Of a DNA stretch of 64,000 nucleotides, positions 1 through 8,604 are shown one piece after another. The position numbers were made by a program, and so were the translations under genes. The stretch's first letter is position 1, and each line of letters starts with the position of its first letter. The notes beneath the pieces are model-generated. The model saw nothing but the letters and a program-made list of their open reading frames with translations. It was not told the origin of the DNA and did not search any database. The stretch comes from Candidatus Paracaedibacteraceae bacterium (GTDB lineage Bacteria > Pseudomonadota > Alphaproteobacteria > Paracaedibacterales > Paracaedibacteraceae). The stretch covers positions 83,508 through 147,507 of the forward strand of contig JAHBYI010000001.1 of the NCBI GenBank assembly GCA_019636035.1, written 5' to 3'.

Positions 1-1
1 G

Positions 2-1267
2 CAAATGGGTGCCCTTGAATTAAAGGACGTGATCGATAGTGCTTTGCTGGAAAACCCATTCCTCGAGGCAGAACCACCCTCTTCCGAGCCCCTGTCGTGT
101 GATTCTGCGGATCAAGATAATCCTTATCTAAGCTATTGGACGGATCATGGCTCACGGTCGATGGACGAATCCGCCTTTGATACGAATGCCACACCAACAA
201 CGCTTAAAACTCATTTGGCTCAACAGCTGGGGATTCAGTGTGAAAACAAAGAACAACGCGAAATTGGCCCCTTAATCATTGATGCCATCGATGAGAACGG
301 TTTCCTTAATGAGGATGACTTGCCCGATGGCACCACAGATCACCCTCATTATCAAGATACATTAAACCTTATTCACGCAATGGATCCGATCGGTGTAGGG
401 GCAAGATCCCTGGTCGAGGTTTTTTCATTACAGCTCCGCGACCAAGGCCTTTTGACTCCTGACATCGAAAAAGTTTTGAGCAACCTCACCCTCTTAACAG
501 AAAAAGGTCCCGATGCTTTGGCAAGATCATGCGCTATAACACTCAATCAACTTAAAGATTATATTGCGATTCTAAGAACACTCGACCCGAAGCCCGGCCT
601 TAGTTTTTCCCTTAATGATCCGACCCAATACATCATCCCTGATCTGATTTTTCGTAAAATGAATGGACACTGGGTTGCTGAGATCAACCCACAAGCTTAC
701 CCCAACATTAAGCTCGATCGATTGAGCTATCAATCGGTGAGTCAATCCTGTCGATCGAATGATGATCTTTTGTATATCAACAAACAAGCATCCAACGCAT
801 CGTGGCTCATAAAAAGCCTTGAACAACGTGTTGATACACTGACTCGGGTTGCAACAGCCATTATTGAGCGACAAGAAACATTTTTAAATCGAGGTATGAA
901 TTATCTTGCCCCCCTAAAACTCAAAGAAATTGCCGTGGCCATTGAGATGCACGAAAGCACCGTCAGCCGAGCCGTCAATGGTAAATATGCAGCAACTCCC
1001 TTTGGCGTTGTTGAACTAAAATCATTTTTTGCAGGAAGTGTCAGCATTGATCAAGAAGGACTGTCCAATAAAACAATCCAGATGCAAATCAAAAACTTGA
1101 TTGATATGGAGCCTAAGACTCGCCCTCTTTCTGATGATCAAATCGTTATCTCGCTCAAAGCCGTTGGCATTAGTGTTGCTCGACGCACTGTGACCAAGTA
1201 TCGCGAAGCCTTGCATATTCCCTCATCCTATGAGAGAAAAAAAATAAGCTTTGCACTTTCATTGTAG
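2..1267 (+). CDS. rpoN: RNA polymerase sigma-54 factor, 5' end outside window
   Basis: Sigma-54 directs RNA polymerase to -24/-12 promoters and needs AAA+ activators to open them. The frame is open to the window edge, and the residues after the first visible Met continue the Gln/Leu-rich region I seen at the start of RpoN (ALLENPFLEAE), so roughly the first 30 residues lie upstream. A helix-turn-helix (KLKEIAVAIEMHESTVSRAV) is near residues 304-323. The RpoN box ARRTVTKYRE, which reads the -24 element, is near 392-401, counted from the first visible Met. The gene is followed by hpf, the usual rpoN neighbour. The family assignment is firm; only the start is missing. Confidence 0.95.
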   Translation, partial: QMGALELKDVIDSALLENPFLEAEPPSSEPLSCDSADQDNPYLSYWTDHGSRSMDESAFDTNATPTTLKTHLAQQLGIQCENKEQREIGPLIIDAIDENGFLNEDDLPDGTTDHPHYQDTLNLIHAMDPIGVGARSLVEVFSLQLRDQGLLTPDIEKVLSNLTLLTEKGPDALARSCAITLNQLKDYIAILRTLDPKPGLSFSLNDPTQYIIPDLIFRKMNGHWVAEINPQAYPNIKLDRLSYQSVSQSCRSNDDLLYINKQASNASWLIKSLEQRVDTLTRVATAIIERQETFLNRGMNYLAPLKLKEIAVAIEMHESTVSRAVNGKYAATPFGVVELKSFFAGSVSIDQEGLSNKTIQMQIKNLIDMEPKTRPLSDDQIVISLKAVGISVARRTVTKYREALHIPSSYERKKISFALSL

Positions 1268-1286
1268 AAATTTTGCCCTATACTCA

Positions 1287-1292
1287 TATAAT
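1287..1292 (+). promoter_or_regulatory. possible -10 element upstream of hpf
   Basis: TATAAT lies just after the rpoN stop and 25 bases before the hpf start. A poor -35 (TTGTAG, 1262-1267) sits 19 bases upstream. It would give a short leader carrying the strong GGAGG ribosome site at 1308-1312. The motif match is good but common in A+T-rich DNA, so this is tentative. Confidence 0.35.
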
Positions 1293-1317
1293 GAATATGT
1301 AAAAAACGGAGGAAAGA

Positions 1318-1875
1318 ATGAAAATTATTGTAACTGGAAAACATTTGGACATGGGCGATAGCCTGAAAGACCATATTGAAACCTCTGTGAAAACAATGGT
1401 TGATAAATATTTCGGCGATGTTATCGAGGCTCACATCAATGTTGATAAGATCAACAGCCACTTTGAATGTGAGCTTTCATTCCATATCAGCAAACATTTT
1501 GTTGTGCATACACACGCAGAAGATTCCGATCCCTATCGCTGCTTTAATTTAGCCTTAGAAAAGATGGAAAAACGCACTCAAAAATACCGCAATCGCCTTC
1601 GAGAAACCAAGCGTCATGACAGCACCGTAGAAAAGGAACTCTCAGCTCTGACCTTTGTTCTCAACTCTGACGTTGAAGACACAGGCACCGATGATCAGCC
1701 TATGATTATTGCTGAGATGAACTCTGTTGTTCCGACCGTGTCTGTTAGCGATGCTGTCATGCACCTTGATCTCATGGAACAACCGGCCATGATGTTCAAG
1801 AACTGTAATTCAGGTCGCATGAATGTTGTCTACCGTCGCCAAGATGGTAACATCGGTTGGATCGATCCATCATAA
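1318..1875 (+). CDS. hpf: Ribosome hibernation promoting factor, long form
   Basis: HPF binds the 30S decoding region and promotes ribosome dimerisation in stationary phase. The 185-aa length matches long HPF: an N-terminal RaiA/YfiA domain (about 1-100; KIIVTGKHLDMGDSLKDHIE), an acidic linker, and a C-terminal dimerisation domain (about 125-185; MFKNCNSGRMNVVYRRQDG). GGAGGAAAGA precedes the ATG at an ideal distance. The rpoN-hpf order is standard in proteobacteria. The ptsN gene that normally comes next is absent; a small secreted-protein gene takes its place. Confidence 0.95.
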   Translation: MKIIVTGKHLDMGDSLKDHIETSVKTMVDKYFGDVIEAHINVDKINSHFECELSFHISKHFVVHTHAEDSDPYRCFNLALEKMEKRTQKYRNRLRETKRHDSTVEKELSALTFVLNSDVEDTGTDDQPMIIAEMNSVVPTVSVSDAVMHLDLMEQPAMMFKNCNSGRMNVVYRRQDGNIGWIDPS

Positions 1876-1906
1876 AATTAAGTTACATTTTATAAAAATA
1901 TATGCT

Positions 1907-1949
1907 AAATCTCTCTGTGATATTAACCATACTCATAGAGAGATTTTTT
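1907..1949 (+). promoter_or_regulatory. Hairpin abutting the start codon of the next gene
   Basis: Bases 1907-1920 pair with 1933-1946 in a 14-bp stem (one G-U pair) around a 12-base loop, then the T-run 1944-1949. The 3' arm contains AGAGAG, the only Shine-Dalgarno-like sequence before the ATG at 1950. It could be the hpf terminator, a translation-blocking hairpin, or both. The stem is A+T-rich for a terminator. Confidence 0.6.
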
Positions 1950-2243
1950 ATGAAGACATTATTCTTATCCCTTATCGTTGCTAGTTCTGTTTTTGCAGCA
2001 GAACAAGAACAAGAACAAAACTTAGGCAACTGGACAGAAACATTCCAAACAGCAGCCGGCCCTATTGTACACACGCCAACACAAACACAAATGGGATTTA
2101 TAACCACCGGAAAAGGAATCTACCTAGCAGGAAAATCCTTTAACAACGTTCCTTTGACAGCTCCTCTTGACCTAAAGACAAATTCCACACGCGCTCAATT
2201 CGTAGAAGCTATGAAAAGATCCGGCATCTATACCGGCAACTGA
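1950..2243 (+). CDS. Small secreted protein of unknown function
   Basis: A 97-aa protein with a clear Sec signal peptide (MKTLFLSLIVASSVFA, cleavage after A16), then a Glu/Gln repeat (EQEQEQ) and a mature part of about 80 residues without Cys. I do not recognise the family. The start at 1950 is chosen because it opens the signal peptide; an upstream in-frame ATG at 1902 would add 16 non-signal residues and lie inside a hairpin arm. It follows hpf where ptsN would be expected. The protein is probably periplasmic or exported. Confidence 0.7.
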   Translation: MKTLFLSLIVASSVFAAEQEQEQNLGNWTETFQTAAGPIVHTPTQTQMGFITTGKGIYLAGKSFNNVPLTAPLDLKTNSTRAQFVEAMKRSGIYTGN

Positions 2244-2261
2244 AATCTGCCAAAGTCACGC

Positions 2262-2295
2262 CCCCTCTTGACTCAAAATCCGGAGGGGATTTTTA
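2262..2295 (+). terminator. Probable rho-independent terminator
   Basis: CCCCTC (2262-2267) pairs with GAGGGG (2283-2288), followed by ATTTTTA. The stem is short but G+C-rich and correctly placed after the small secreted-protein gene and before the beta-oxidation operon. The loop is rather long (15 bases). Confidence 0.55.
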
Positions 2296-2394
2296 TTCCC
2301 TCTTAACCAAAAATTAGCATTAAAATCCACGTGAAATTCGGGTTTATGTTTGATATAATTTTATTAAACATTGACTATATTATTAGGATTTCCC

Positions 2395-3531
2395 ATGAAA
2401 AATGCTGTGATTGCCGGATACGTTCGAACTCCCTTCTCTTTTGGTGGTAAAGGTGAATTAACAAAGGTTCGCCCCGATGATTTGGCGGCGATTGCAGTCA
2501 AGGCATTGATTGAACGGACAAAAGTCAACGTTAATGATATTGAAGATTTAATTTTGGGATGTGCTTTTCCTGAAGGGGAACAAGGTCTAAACCTAGGTCG
2601 CCTCGTTGTCTTGAATGCTGATCTTCCAATCACAATTGGTGGCGTCACTGTCAACCGATTCTGCGGATCATCCATGCAGGCCATCCACCAAGCCGCCGGG
2701 GCAATTGCCTGTGGTGCCGGCGAAGTTTTCATTTGTGCCGGTGTTGAGTCCATGAGCCGTGTCCCCATGGGTGGCTTTAACCCGTTGCCAAACCCAAAAC
2801 TCTATGACCGTATGCCCGGTGCTTATATCGGCATGGGGGATACAGCTGAAAACGTTGCAACCAAGTGGAAAATATCCCGCCAAGAACAGGAACAAATTGC
2901 TGTTGAATCCCACACCAAAGCAACAAAGGCTCAAGAAGATGGCCGCCTATCAGACGAGATAACCCCTGTACAAACCAAGGCCGGAGTCGTTGAAAAAGAT
3001 TCGTGCATCCGCTCCAATACAACCCTTGAGGCTCTTGCCGGATTAAAACCTGCCTTCGATACAAACGGCACGGTAACAGCAGGAACATCCTCCCCGATTA
3101 CCGATGGAGCTGCTGCTGTTTTAGTCTGTTCTGAAGACTATGCGAAAAAGCACGGCTTGCCAATGATTGCACGGATTAAGAGTTTTGCAATTGCCGGATG
3201 CGATCCTGACATCATGGGGATTGGCCCCGTTGCAGCAACGAAAAAAGCTCTGGAACGCGCAGGATTAACCGCCAAAGATATAGACGTTATCGAATTAAAC
3301 GAAGCCTTTGCTTCGCAGGCAATTGCTTGTGCTAAGGAACTCAGCCTTGACTGGTCAAAAATAAATCTTGATGGTGGTGCCTTAGCCCTAGGCCACCCGC
3401 TCGGTGCAACAGGAGCCCGTATCACCGGTAAAGCAGCAACCCTATTACAACGCGAGAAAAAGAAATACGCTCTGGCAACACAATGTATTGGCGGAGGGCA
3501 AGGTATTGCAACAATTCTGGAGGCGATTTAA
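2395..3531 (+). CDS. fadA: Acetyl-CoA C-acyltransferase (thiolase)
   Basis: Catalyses the last step of beta-oxidation, thiolysis of 3-ketoacyl-CoA. At 378 aa it has family length. The catalytic residues are visible: nucleophile Cys90 (NRFCGSSMQ), His334 (GHPLGATGAR) and Cys364 (QCIGGGQG). The ATG at 2395 is preferred to a TTG at 2371 because TAGGATT lies just before it and MKNAVIAGYVRTPF is the normal thiolase N-terminus. Its stop overlaps the next start (TAATG), so the two subunits of the oxidation complex are translationally coupled. Confidence 0.93.
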   Translation: MKNAVIAGYVRTPFSFGGKGELTKVRPDDLAAIAVKALIERTKVNVNDIEDLILGCAFPEGEQGLNLGRLVVLNADLPITIGGVTVNRFCGSSMQAIHQAAGAIACGAGEVFICAGVESMSRVPMGGFNPLPNPKLYDRMPGAYIGMGDTAENVATKWKISRQEQEQIAVESHTKATKAQEDGRLSDEITPVQTKAGVVEKDSCIRSNTTLEALAGLKPAFDTNGTVTAGTSSPITDGAAAVLVCSEDYAKKHGLPMIARIKSFAIAGCDPDIMGIGPVAATKKALERAGLTAKDIDVIELNEAFASQAIACAKELSLDWSKINLDGGALALGHPLGATGARITGKAATLLQREKKKYALATQCIGGGQGIATILEAI

Positions 3532-5846
3532 TGGTTAAGGAAATTAAAAAAGCAGCCGTCATCGGCGCAGGCGTTATGGGTAGCGGCATTGCTGCTCATA
3601 TGGCTAATGCCGGCATTCAGGTTCTATTATTGGATCTACCGCAATCAGGGTTCGGTAAAAAAAATAAACTTGCCGAAGACGCTCTTGAGAAAATGAAAAA
3701 GACTGATCCTGCTCCCTTTATGTCAGGTGACGCCTTTAAACGTGTTACCCCGGGCAATACCGAGTCTGATCTGGACAAACTGGCTGACTGTGACTGGGTT
3801 GTTGAGGCAATCATCGAAAAGATTGAATACAAACATGACTTGTATGCAAAAATTGAAAAAGTCATTCGCCCCGGCACCATCGTATCGTCCAACACCTCAA
3901 CCATCCCCATGGAAAAGTTAGTTGACGGCCGTAGCACTGACTTTAAAAAGAATTTTTTTATCACTCACTTTTTCAATCCGCCACGTTATACACGCCTGCT
4001 AGAGATCGTCTCGAGTAAAGACTCTGATCAAGAATCCCTAAAGACCTTAAATGACTTTGCCGACATTCACCTCGGTAAAGGGATTGTTCATTGTAAAGAT
4101 TCCCCTGGGTTCATCGCTAACCGCATCGGAACCTTCTGGATTCAAAAGGCTATGGTTGAGGCTCTTGATCGCGATATCTCCATCGAAGAAGCAGATGCCA
4201 TCTTTAGCAAACCCATGGGTATTCCAAAAACAGGTGTCTTCGGCTTAGTTGATCTCGTTGGCCTTGACCTGATCCCCCTCGTCACGCAAAGTATGCGCAA
4301 TGCCCTGCCAAAAAGCGATCCGTTTCACACCTCTTATAAAGATATCCCCGTCATCCAAAAACTAATTGATGATGGCTACACGGGTCGCAAAGGTAAGGGG
4401 GGATTCTATCGCCTGAATAAAAAAGAGGACGGATCAAAAGTCAAAGAGTCCGTCAGCTTGAAAACAGGTGATTTTTTGCCATCGAAAAAGGCAAAACTTC
4501 CTATGCTCGAGGGTAAAACAAACCTCAAGACGCTGCTATCCGGCAAGGATAAGTATGCTGAATTTGCCTGGTCAGTTCTATCGGAGGTTCTGCGTTATTC
4601 TGCCGATATTATTGATGAGATAGCTGACAATATCGCCGACATCGATTACGCCATGCGCTTAGGATACAACTGGAAGTTCGGCCCTTTTGAATTAATTGAC
4701 CAAATTGGTGCACAATGGTTTGCTGACCGCCTTAAACAAGAAGGTCGCCCCGTTCCCTCCATCCTCGACGCTTTGGGTGATGGCACCTTTTATAAGATTG
4801 AAAACGGCAAAATTCAATACTTTACAGGCAAAGGGTATACCGAGTTAAAACGCCCCGATGGCGTCTTGCTCCTCAGCGACATCAAACTCAAATCTAAACC
4901 GCTTGCCAAAAATGCATCCGCAAGCCTGTGGGATATTGGCGATGGTGTCGTCTGCCTGGAATTCACCAGTAAAATGAATTCTATTGACCCGGAAATCATG
5001 AAGATGATCATGAAATCCATCGACATCGTCAAAAAGGATTATAAAGCCCTGGTCATTTATAATGAAGGAACAAACTTCTCAGCCGGAGCCAATCTTGGAC
5101 TTGCCCTGTTTGCCATCAACGTTGCCATGTGGCCATTGATCGAAGACATTGTCAAAGGTGGCCAAGACGCCTATATGGCTTTGAAATATGCCCCCTTCCC
5201 CGTTATTTCTGCCCCATCCGGCCTTGCGTTGGGCGGTGGTTGTGAAATTCTGTTCCATAGTGACGCCGTCGTAGCTCACGCTGAGTCTTATATCGGGCTT
5301 GTTGAGGTTGGCGTTGGCATCATCCCTGCTTGGGGTGGATGTAAGGAAATGCTGACTCGGACTCTGACCAGTAAACGACGCCCTGGTGGCGGAATGGTTG
5401 CTGTTGGCAAAGTGTTTGAAATGATTGGCACAGCCAAGGTCAATAAATCAGCCTTTGAGGCAAAGGAAAACTTCTTTATTCATGACCAAGACCCCATCAT
5501 CATGAATCGCGATCGTGTCTTGGCCGATGCAAAAACCCACGCCCTAAAGATGGCCGACGGATATACCCCACCTGAACCTGTAACCCTGGATCTGCCGGGT
5601 GGGGGTGCGCGTGTTTCCATGAACATGGCCGTCAAAGCCATGGTTAAAATCGGCAAGGCCACTGAATATGATGAAGAAATCTCGAAGAAACTGGCGTATG
5701 TTCTGACAGGGGGTGATGATGAAGCCACAACAGAACAAGAAATTCTTGCTCTTGAACGTGAAAAATTCATGGAATTGATTCACAGCCCGAAAACCCATGC
5801 ACGCATGGAAAGCATTCTTGAAACCGGTAAACCATTGAGGAATTAG
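3531..5846 (+). CDS. fadN: 3-hydroxyacyl-CoA dehydrogenase / enoyl-CoA hydratase, FadN type
   Basis: Bifunctional beta-oxidation enzyme of 771 aa. The dehydrogenase half comes first (NAD-binding GAGVMG at 12-17; HCDH domains to about 430) and the crotonase half last, the reverse of E. coli FadB and the order seen in FadN-like proteins. The hydratase glutamates are at positions 572 (GGGCE) and 592 (LVEVGVG), with the expected 20-residue spacing. The ATG at 3531 has CTGGAGG upstream and overlaps the fadA stop. FadB versus FadN naming rests on domain order only. Confidence 0.92.
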   Translation: MVKEIKKAAVIGAGVMGSGIAAHMANAGIQVLLLDLPQSGFGKKNKLAEDALEKMKKTDPAPFMSGDAFKRVTPGNTESDLDKLADCDWVVEAIIEKIEYKHDLYAKIEKVIRPGTIVSSNTSTIPMEKLVDGRSTDFKKNFFITHFFNPPRYTRLLEIVSSKDSDQESLKTLNDFADIHLGKGIVHCKDSPGFIANRIGTFWIQKAMVEALDRDISIEEADAIFSKPMGIPKTGVFGLVDLVGLDLIPLVTQSMRNALPKSDPFHTSYKDIPVIQKLIDDGYTGRKGKGGFYRLNKKEDGSKVKESVSLKTGDFLPSKKAKLPMLEGKTNLKTLLSGKDKYAEFAWSVLSEVLRYSADIIDEIADNIADIDYAMRLGYNWKFGPFELIDQIGAQWFADRLKQEGRPVPSILDALGDGTFYKIENGKIQYFTGKGYTELKRPDGVLLLSDIKLKSKPLAKNASASLWDIGDGVVCLEFTSKMNSIDPEIMKMIMKSIDIVKKDYKALVIYNEGTNFSAGANLGLALFAINVAMWPLIEDIVKGGQDAYMALKYAPFPVISAPSGLALGGGCEILFHSDAVVAHAESYIGLVEVGVGIIPAWGGCKEMLTRTLTSKRRPGGGMVAVGKVFEMIGTAKVNKSAFEAKENFFIHDQDPIIMNRDRVLADAKTHALKMADGYTPPEPVTLDLPGGGARVSMNMAVKAMVKIGKATEYDEEISKKLAYVLTGGDDEATTEQEILALEREKFMELIHSPKTHARMESILETGKPLRN

Positions 5847-5848
5847 TC

Positions 5849-7636
5849 ATGCCTACCTATAAAGCTCCCGTTCGTGATATGATGTTTGTCCTTGATGAAG
5901 TCATCGGAACAGATCGCGTCCTATCCATGCCAAAATTTTCCGAAATCAATAAGGATTTGGTCGAAGCTGTTTTCACAGAAGCCGCTCGCTTTACTGAAAC
6001 CGTCCTTCAGCCCTTGAATCAAAGTGGTGACAAAGAGGGATGTACCTGGAAAGATCAAACGGTAACCACGCCAAAAGGGTTCAAAGAAGCCTACAATGCC
6101 TTTGTCGAAGGTGGTTGGCCAACCTTAACAGGAAACCCTGAATACGGCGGGCAAGGTCTACCAAACATTATTTCCATGACCACGGAAGAAATGATTTGCT
6201 CATCGAATCTTGCATTCAGCCTTTACCCAGGGCTGACCCGTGGAGCATCGATCATGTTGGAACGTCACGGCAGCAAAGAACTCAAAGACAAATACCTGCC
6301 GAAAATGATTCAAGGAACATGGGCAGGCAGCATGTGCTTAACGGAACCCCATTGTGGGACAGACCTTGGCTTATTGCGCACAAAGGCTGAACCTCAAGCA
6401 GACGGAACCTACAAACTCTCAGGAACAAAAATCTTTATCTCATCAGGCGAGCATGATTTCACAGAAAATATCTTACACTTTGTCATTGCCCGCACTCCTG
6501 AGGCTGCTCCCGGCATTAAAGGCATCAGCCTGTTCCTCGTCCCTAAATTTATGGTCAAAGACGACGGATCTCTGGGGGAGAGAAACTCCGTATTCTGTGC
6601 CTCACTCGAACACAAAATGGGCATCAAAGCGTCCGCTACCTGTGTGATGAACTTTGACGGTGCTGTGGGATACTTGGTTGGTGATCTCTACAAAGGTATC
6701 AATAACATGTTCACCATGATGAACACGGAACGCCTTGGCGTTGGCATGCAGGGTCTTGGGATTGCTGAAGTTGCCTATCAAAATGCCCTGATCTATGCCC
6801 GTGACCGATTACAAGGCCGTGCTCTCACAGGGGTGAAATACCCTGACAAACCGGCCGATCCCTTGATGGTACACCCCGATATTCGCCGCATGCTCCTCAC
6901 CATGAAATCCCTGAACGAGGGCTGTCGTATGTTAGCCGTGTGGGTATCGGAATCTCTAGATATCATGGAACATAGCGAGGATCCGGTACAACAGCAAGAT
7001 GCCGATGATTTTGTTCAATTGATGACACCAATTATCAAAGCCTTTTTAACGGATGTCGCCACGGACGGTGCCAACCTCGGAATTCAAATCTATGGCGGCC
7101 ATGGGTATATCCAAGAATGGGGCATGGAACAATTTGCCCGAGATGCACGAATTGCACAAATCTATGAGGGAACAAACGGCGTGCAGGCGTTGGACTTAAT
7201 TGGTCGTAAGATGCCGGCTCATACAGGGCGGTATTTGCGCCAGTTCTTCCATCCCGTAGAAGCCTATCTCAAGGCACACGAAAACAATACGGATATGGCT
7301 GAATTTATTGGGCCATTGGCTAAGGCGTTTGGTCGACTGCAACAAGCGACCGTTGGCATTGCAACAAAAGCTTTGGGAAATCCCGATGAAGCCGGTGCTG
7401 CTGCAACAGATTATCTGCGCCTCTTTGCCCTGACCGCCCTCGCCTATCTATGGTGTCGTGCTGTTGAGGTTTCAAGTCAGAAAATAGGTCAAGGTGATGA
7501 TGAGTTTTATGAAGGAAAGATTCAAACAGCACGATTCTTTATGACGAAAATATTACCACAATCGTCAAGCCTGTTCTCACAGATTATGTCAGGGTCTAAG
7601 CCGTTGATGGAGATGCCGGACGTACGCTTTGGGTAA
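5849..7636 (+). CDS. Acyl-CoA dehydrogenase, DmdC-like 600-residue family
   Basis: FAD-dependent acyl-CoA dehydrogenase of 595 aa, the first oxidation of the cycle. The N-terminus MPTYKAPVRDMMFVLDEV, the substrate/FAD motif MCLTEPHCGTDLG and the extra C-terminal domain are typical of the long family that includes DmdC (3-methylmercaptopropionyl-CoA dehydrogenase). Glu440 in YEGTNG is the likely catalytic base. It starts 2 bases after fadN with TTGAGGA upstream. The operon suggests general fatty acyl-CoA oxidation rather than DMSP use; the true substrate cannot be read from sequence. Confidence 0.9.
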   Translation: MPTYKAPVRDMMFVLDEVIGTDRVLSMPKFSEINKDLVEAVFTEAARFTETVLQPLNQSGDKEGCTWKDQTVTTPKGFKEAYNAFVEGGWPTLTGNPEYGGQGLPNIISMTTEEMICSSNLAFSLYPGLTRGASIMLERHGSKELKDKYLPKMIQGTWAGSMCLTEPHCGTDLGLLRTKAEPQADGTYKLSGTKIFISSGEHDFTENILHFVIARTPEAAPGIKGISLFLVPKFMVKDDGSLGERNSVFCASLEHKMGIKASATCVMNFDGAVGYLVGDLYKGINNMFTMMNTERLGVGMQGLGIAEVAYQNALIYARDRLQGRALTGVKYPDKPADPLMVHPDIRRMLLTMKSLNEGCRMLAVWVSESLDIMEHSEDPVQQQDADDFVQLMTPIIKAFLTDVATDGANLGIQIYGGHGYIQEWGMEQFARDARIAQIYEGTNGVQALDLIGRKMPAHTGRYLRQFFHPVEAYLKAHENNTDMAEFIGPLAKAFGRLQQATVGIATKALGNPDEAGAAATDYLRLFALTALAYLWCRAVEVSSQKIGQGDDEFYEGKIQTARFFMTKILPQSSSLFSQIMSGSKPLMEMPDVRFG

Positions 7637-7640
7637 CTTA

Positions 7641-7678
7641 CCCGCTTACGGGCTAATTGCCTCACTATGGCTATAGTG
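7641..7678 (+). other. Two small palindromes in the acd-SDR gap
   Basis: CCCG-CTTA-CGGG (7641-7652) and CACTAT-GGCT-ATAGTG (7663-7678) are perfect small inverted repeats in the 72-base gap. No T-run follows either, so they are not ordinary terminators. They could be processing hairpins or an operator. Confidence 0.35.
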
Positions 7679-7708
7679 TCATGTCACGTTATGAAAAGGA
7701 GAACAGCA

Positions 7709-8524
7709 ATGTCTTTAGAAAATAGAACCGTTTTCATTACAGGTGGATCACGTGGAATTGGCCGAGCCATTGCCCTGAAATGTGCAGCTGATGGTGCTAA
7801 CATTATCATTGCCGCCAAGACAGATACGCCGCACCCGACACTGCCGGGAACGATTCACACCGTGGCACAAGAAATCGAAGCAGCCGGCGGTCGCTGCCTC
7901 CCCCTTAGAATGGATGCACGTGATGAAAAACAGATTCATAATGCCATCGCATCGGCTGCAGAAAAATTTGGTGGCGTTGATATCGTCATCAACAATGCCA
8001 GTGCTATCAATTTAACAGGAACGCTTCAGACACCCATGAGTCGCTTTGACCTGATGATGTCTGTCAACGTGCGTGCTACCTTTGCCACCTGTCAAGCGGC
8101 TCTACCTTACTTGTTAAAAGCTGAAAATCCGCACATCCTGACCTTATCCCCCCCCTTAAATATGGATGCGGACTGGTTTAAAAACCACGTGGCATATACC
8201 ATGTCGAAATATGGCATGAGCATGTGCATGTTAGGCATGGCCGAAGAGTTCCGTGATCAAGGCGTTGCTTGCAATACCTTATGGCCTGTCACCGCCATTG
8301 CAACCGATGCCTTCAAAGCTATTGCTCCGAATATTCCAATGGACAATATGCGCAAACCAGAGATCGTCGCCGACGCCGCCTATGCTATCTTTAACCGCCC
8401 CAGCCGTGACTGCACCGGTAATTTCTTTACAGACGAACAAGTCCTCAAAGAAAATGGCGTAACCGACTTTTCCAGCTACGCCATGAAAGAGGGCGCGAAA
8501 CTAATCCCTGACTTCTTTTTGTGA
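7709..8524 (+). CDS. SDR oxidoreductase, HSDL2-like
   Basis: Classical short-chain dehydrogenase, 271 aa. It shows TGGSRGIGRAIA for the cofactor, NNAS, and the Tyr163-Lys167 pair (YTMSK). Stretches such as AAKTDTPHPTLPGTIHT and HILTLSPPLN resemble the SDR domain of hydroxysteroid dehydrogenase-like protein 2, a lipid-metabolism protein; here there is no C-terminal SCP2 domain. The ATG at 7709 has AAAAGGAG seven bases upstream, better than the ATG at 7667. It lies last in the beta-oxidation cluster. Confidence 0.88.
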   Translation: MSLENRTVFITGGSRGIGRAIALKCAADGANIIIAAKTDTPHPTLPGTIHTVAQEIEAAGGRCLPLRMDARDEKQIHNAIASAAEKFGGVDIVINNASAINLTGTLQTPMSRFDLMMSVNVRATFATCQAALPYLLKAENPHILTLSPPLNMDADWFKNHVAYTMSKYGMSMCMLGMAEEFRDQGVACNTLWPVTAIATDAFKAIAPNIPMDNMRKPEIVADAAYAIFNRPSRDCTGNFFTDEQVLKENGVTDFSSYAMKEGAKLIPDFFL

Positions 8525-8543
8525 ACGATGATGAAATTTTGAT

Positions 8544-8573
8544 TTGACATAAACGAGTTCAATCAGATATGTT
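8544..8573 (+). promoter_or_regulatory. Promoter of the glycan operon
   Basis: A consensus -35 TTGACA (8544-8549) is followed after 18 bases by TATGTT (8568-8573). It is the first promoter-like sequence upstream of the regulator gene at 8605 and a natural start for the co-directional cluster. Transcription would begin near 8580, inside the palindrome at 8574-8587. Confidence 0.6.
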
Positions 8574-8587
8574 TTGTTCATGAACAA
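8574..8587. promoter_or_regulatory. 14-bp palindromic operator candidate
   Basis: TTGTTCATGAACAA is a perfect 14-bp palindrome directly after the -10 element and over the predicted transcription start. A dimeric winged-helix protein is encoded 17 bases downstream, so autoregulation is a natural reading. Binding is inferred, not seen. Confidence 0.5.
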
Positions 8588-8604
8588 GAGCTGATTGTTT
8601 TAAG

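Noticed and set aside
2371..2394. Eight-residue N-terminal extension of thiolase from a TTG
   Set aside because: The ATG at 2395 has the ribosome site and the family N-terminus.
7641..7678. Terminator between the acyl-CoA dehydrogenase and SDR genes
   Set aside because: Both small hairpins lack a T-run and the genes appear to belong together; kept only as palindromes.
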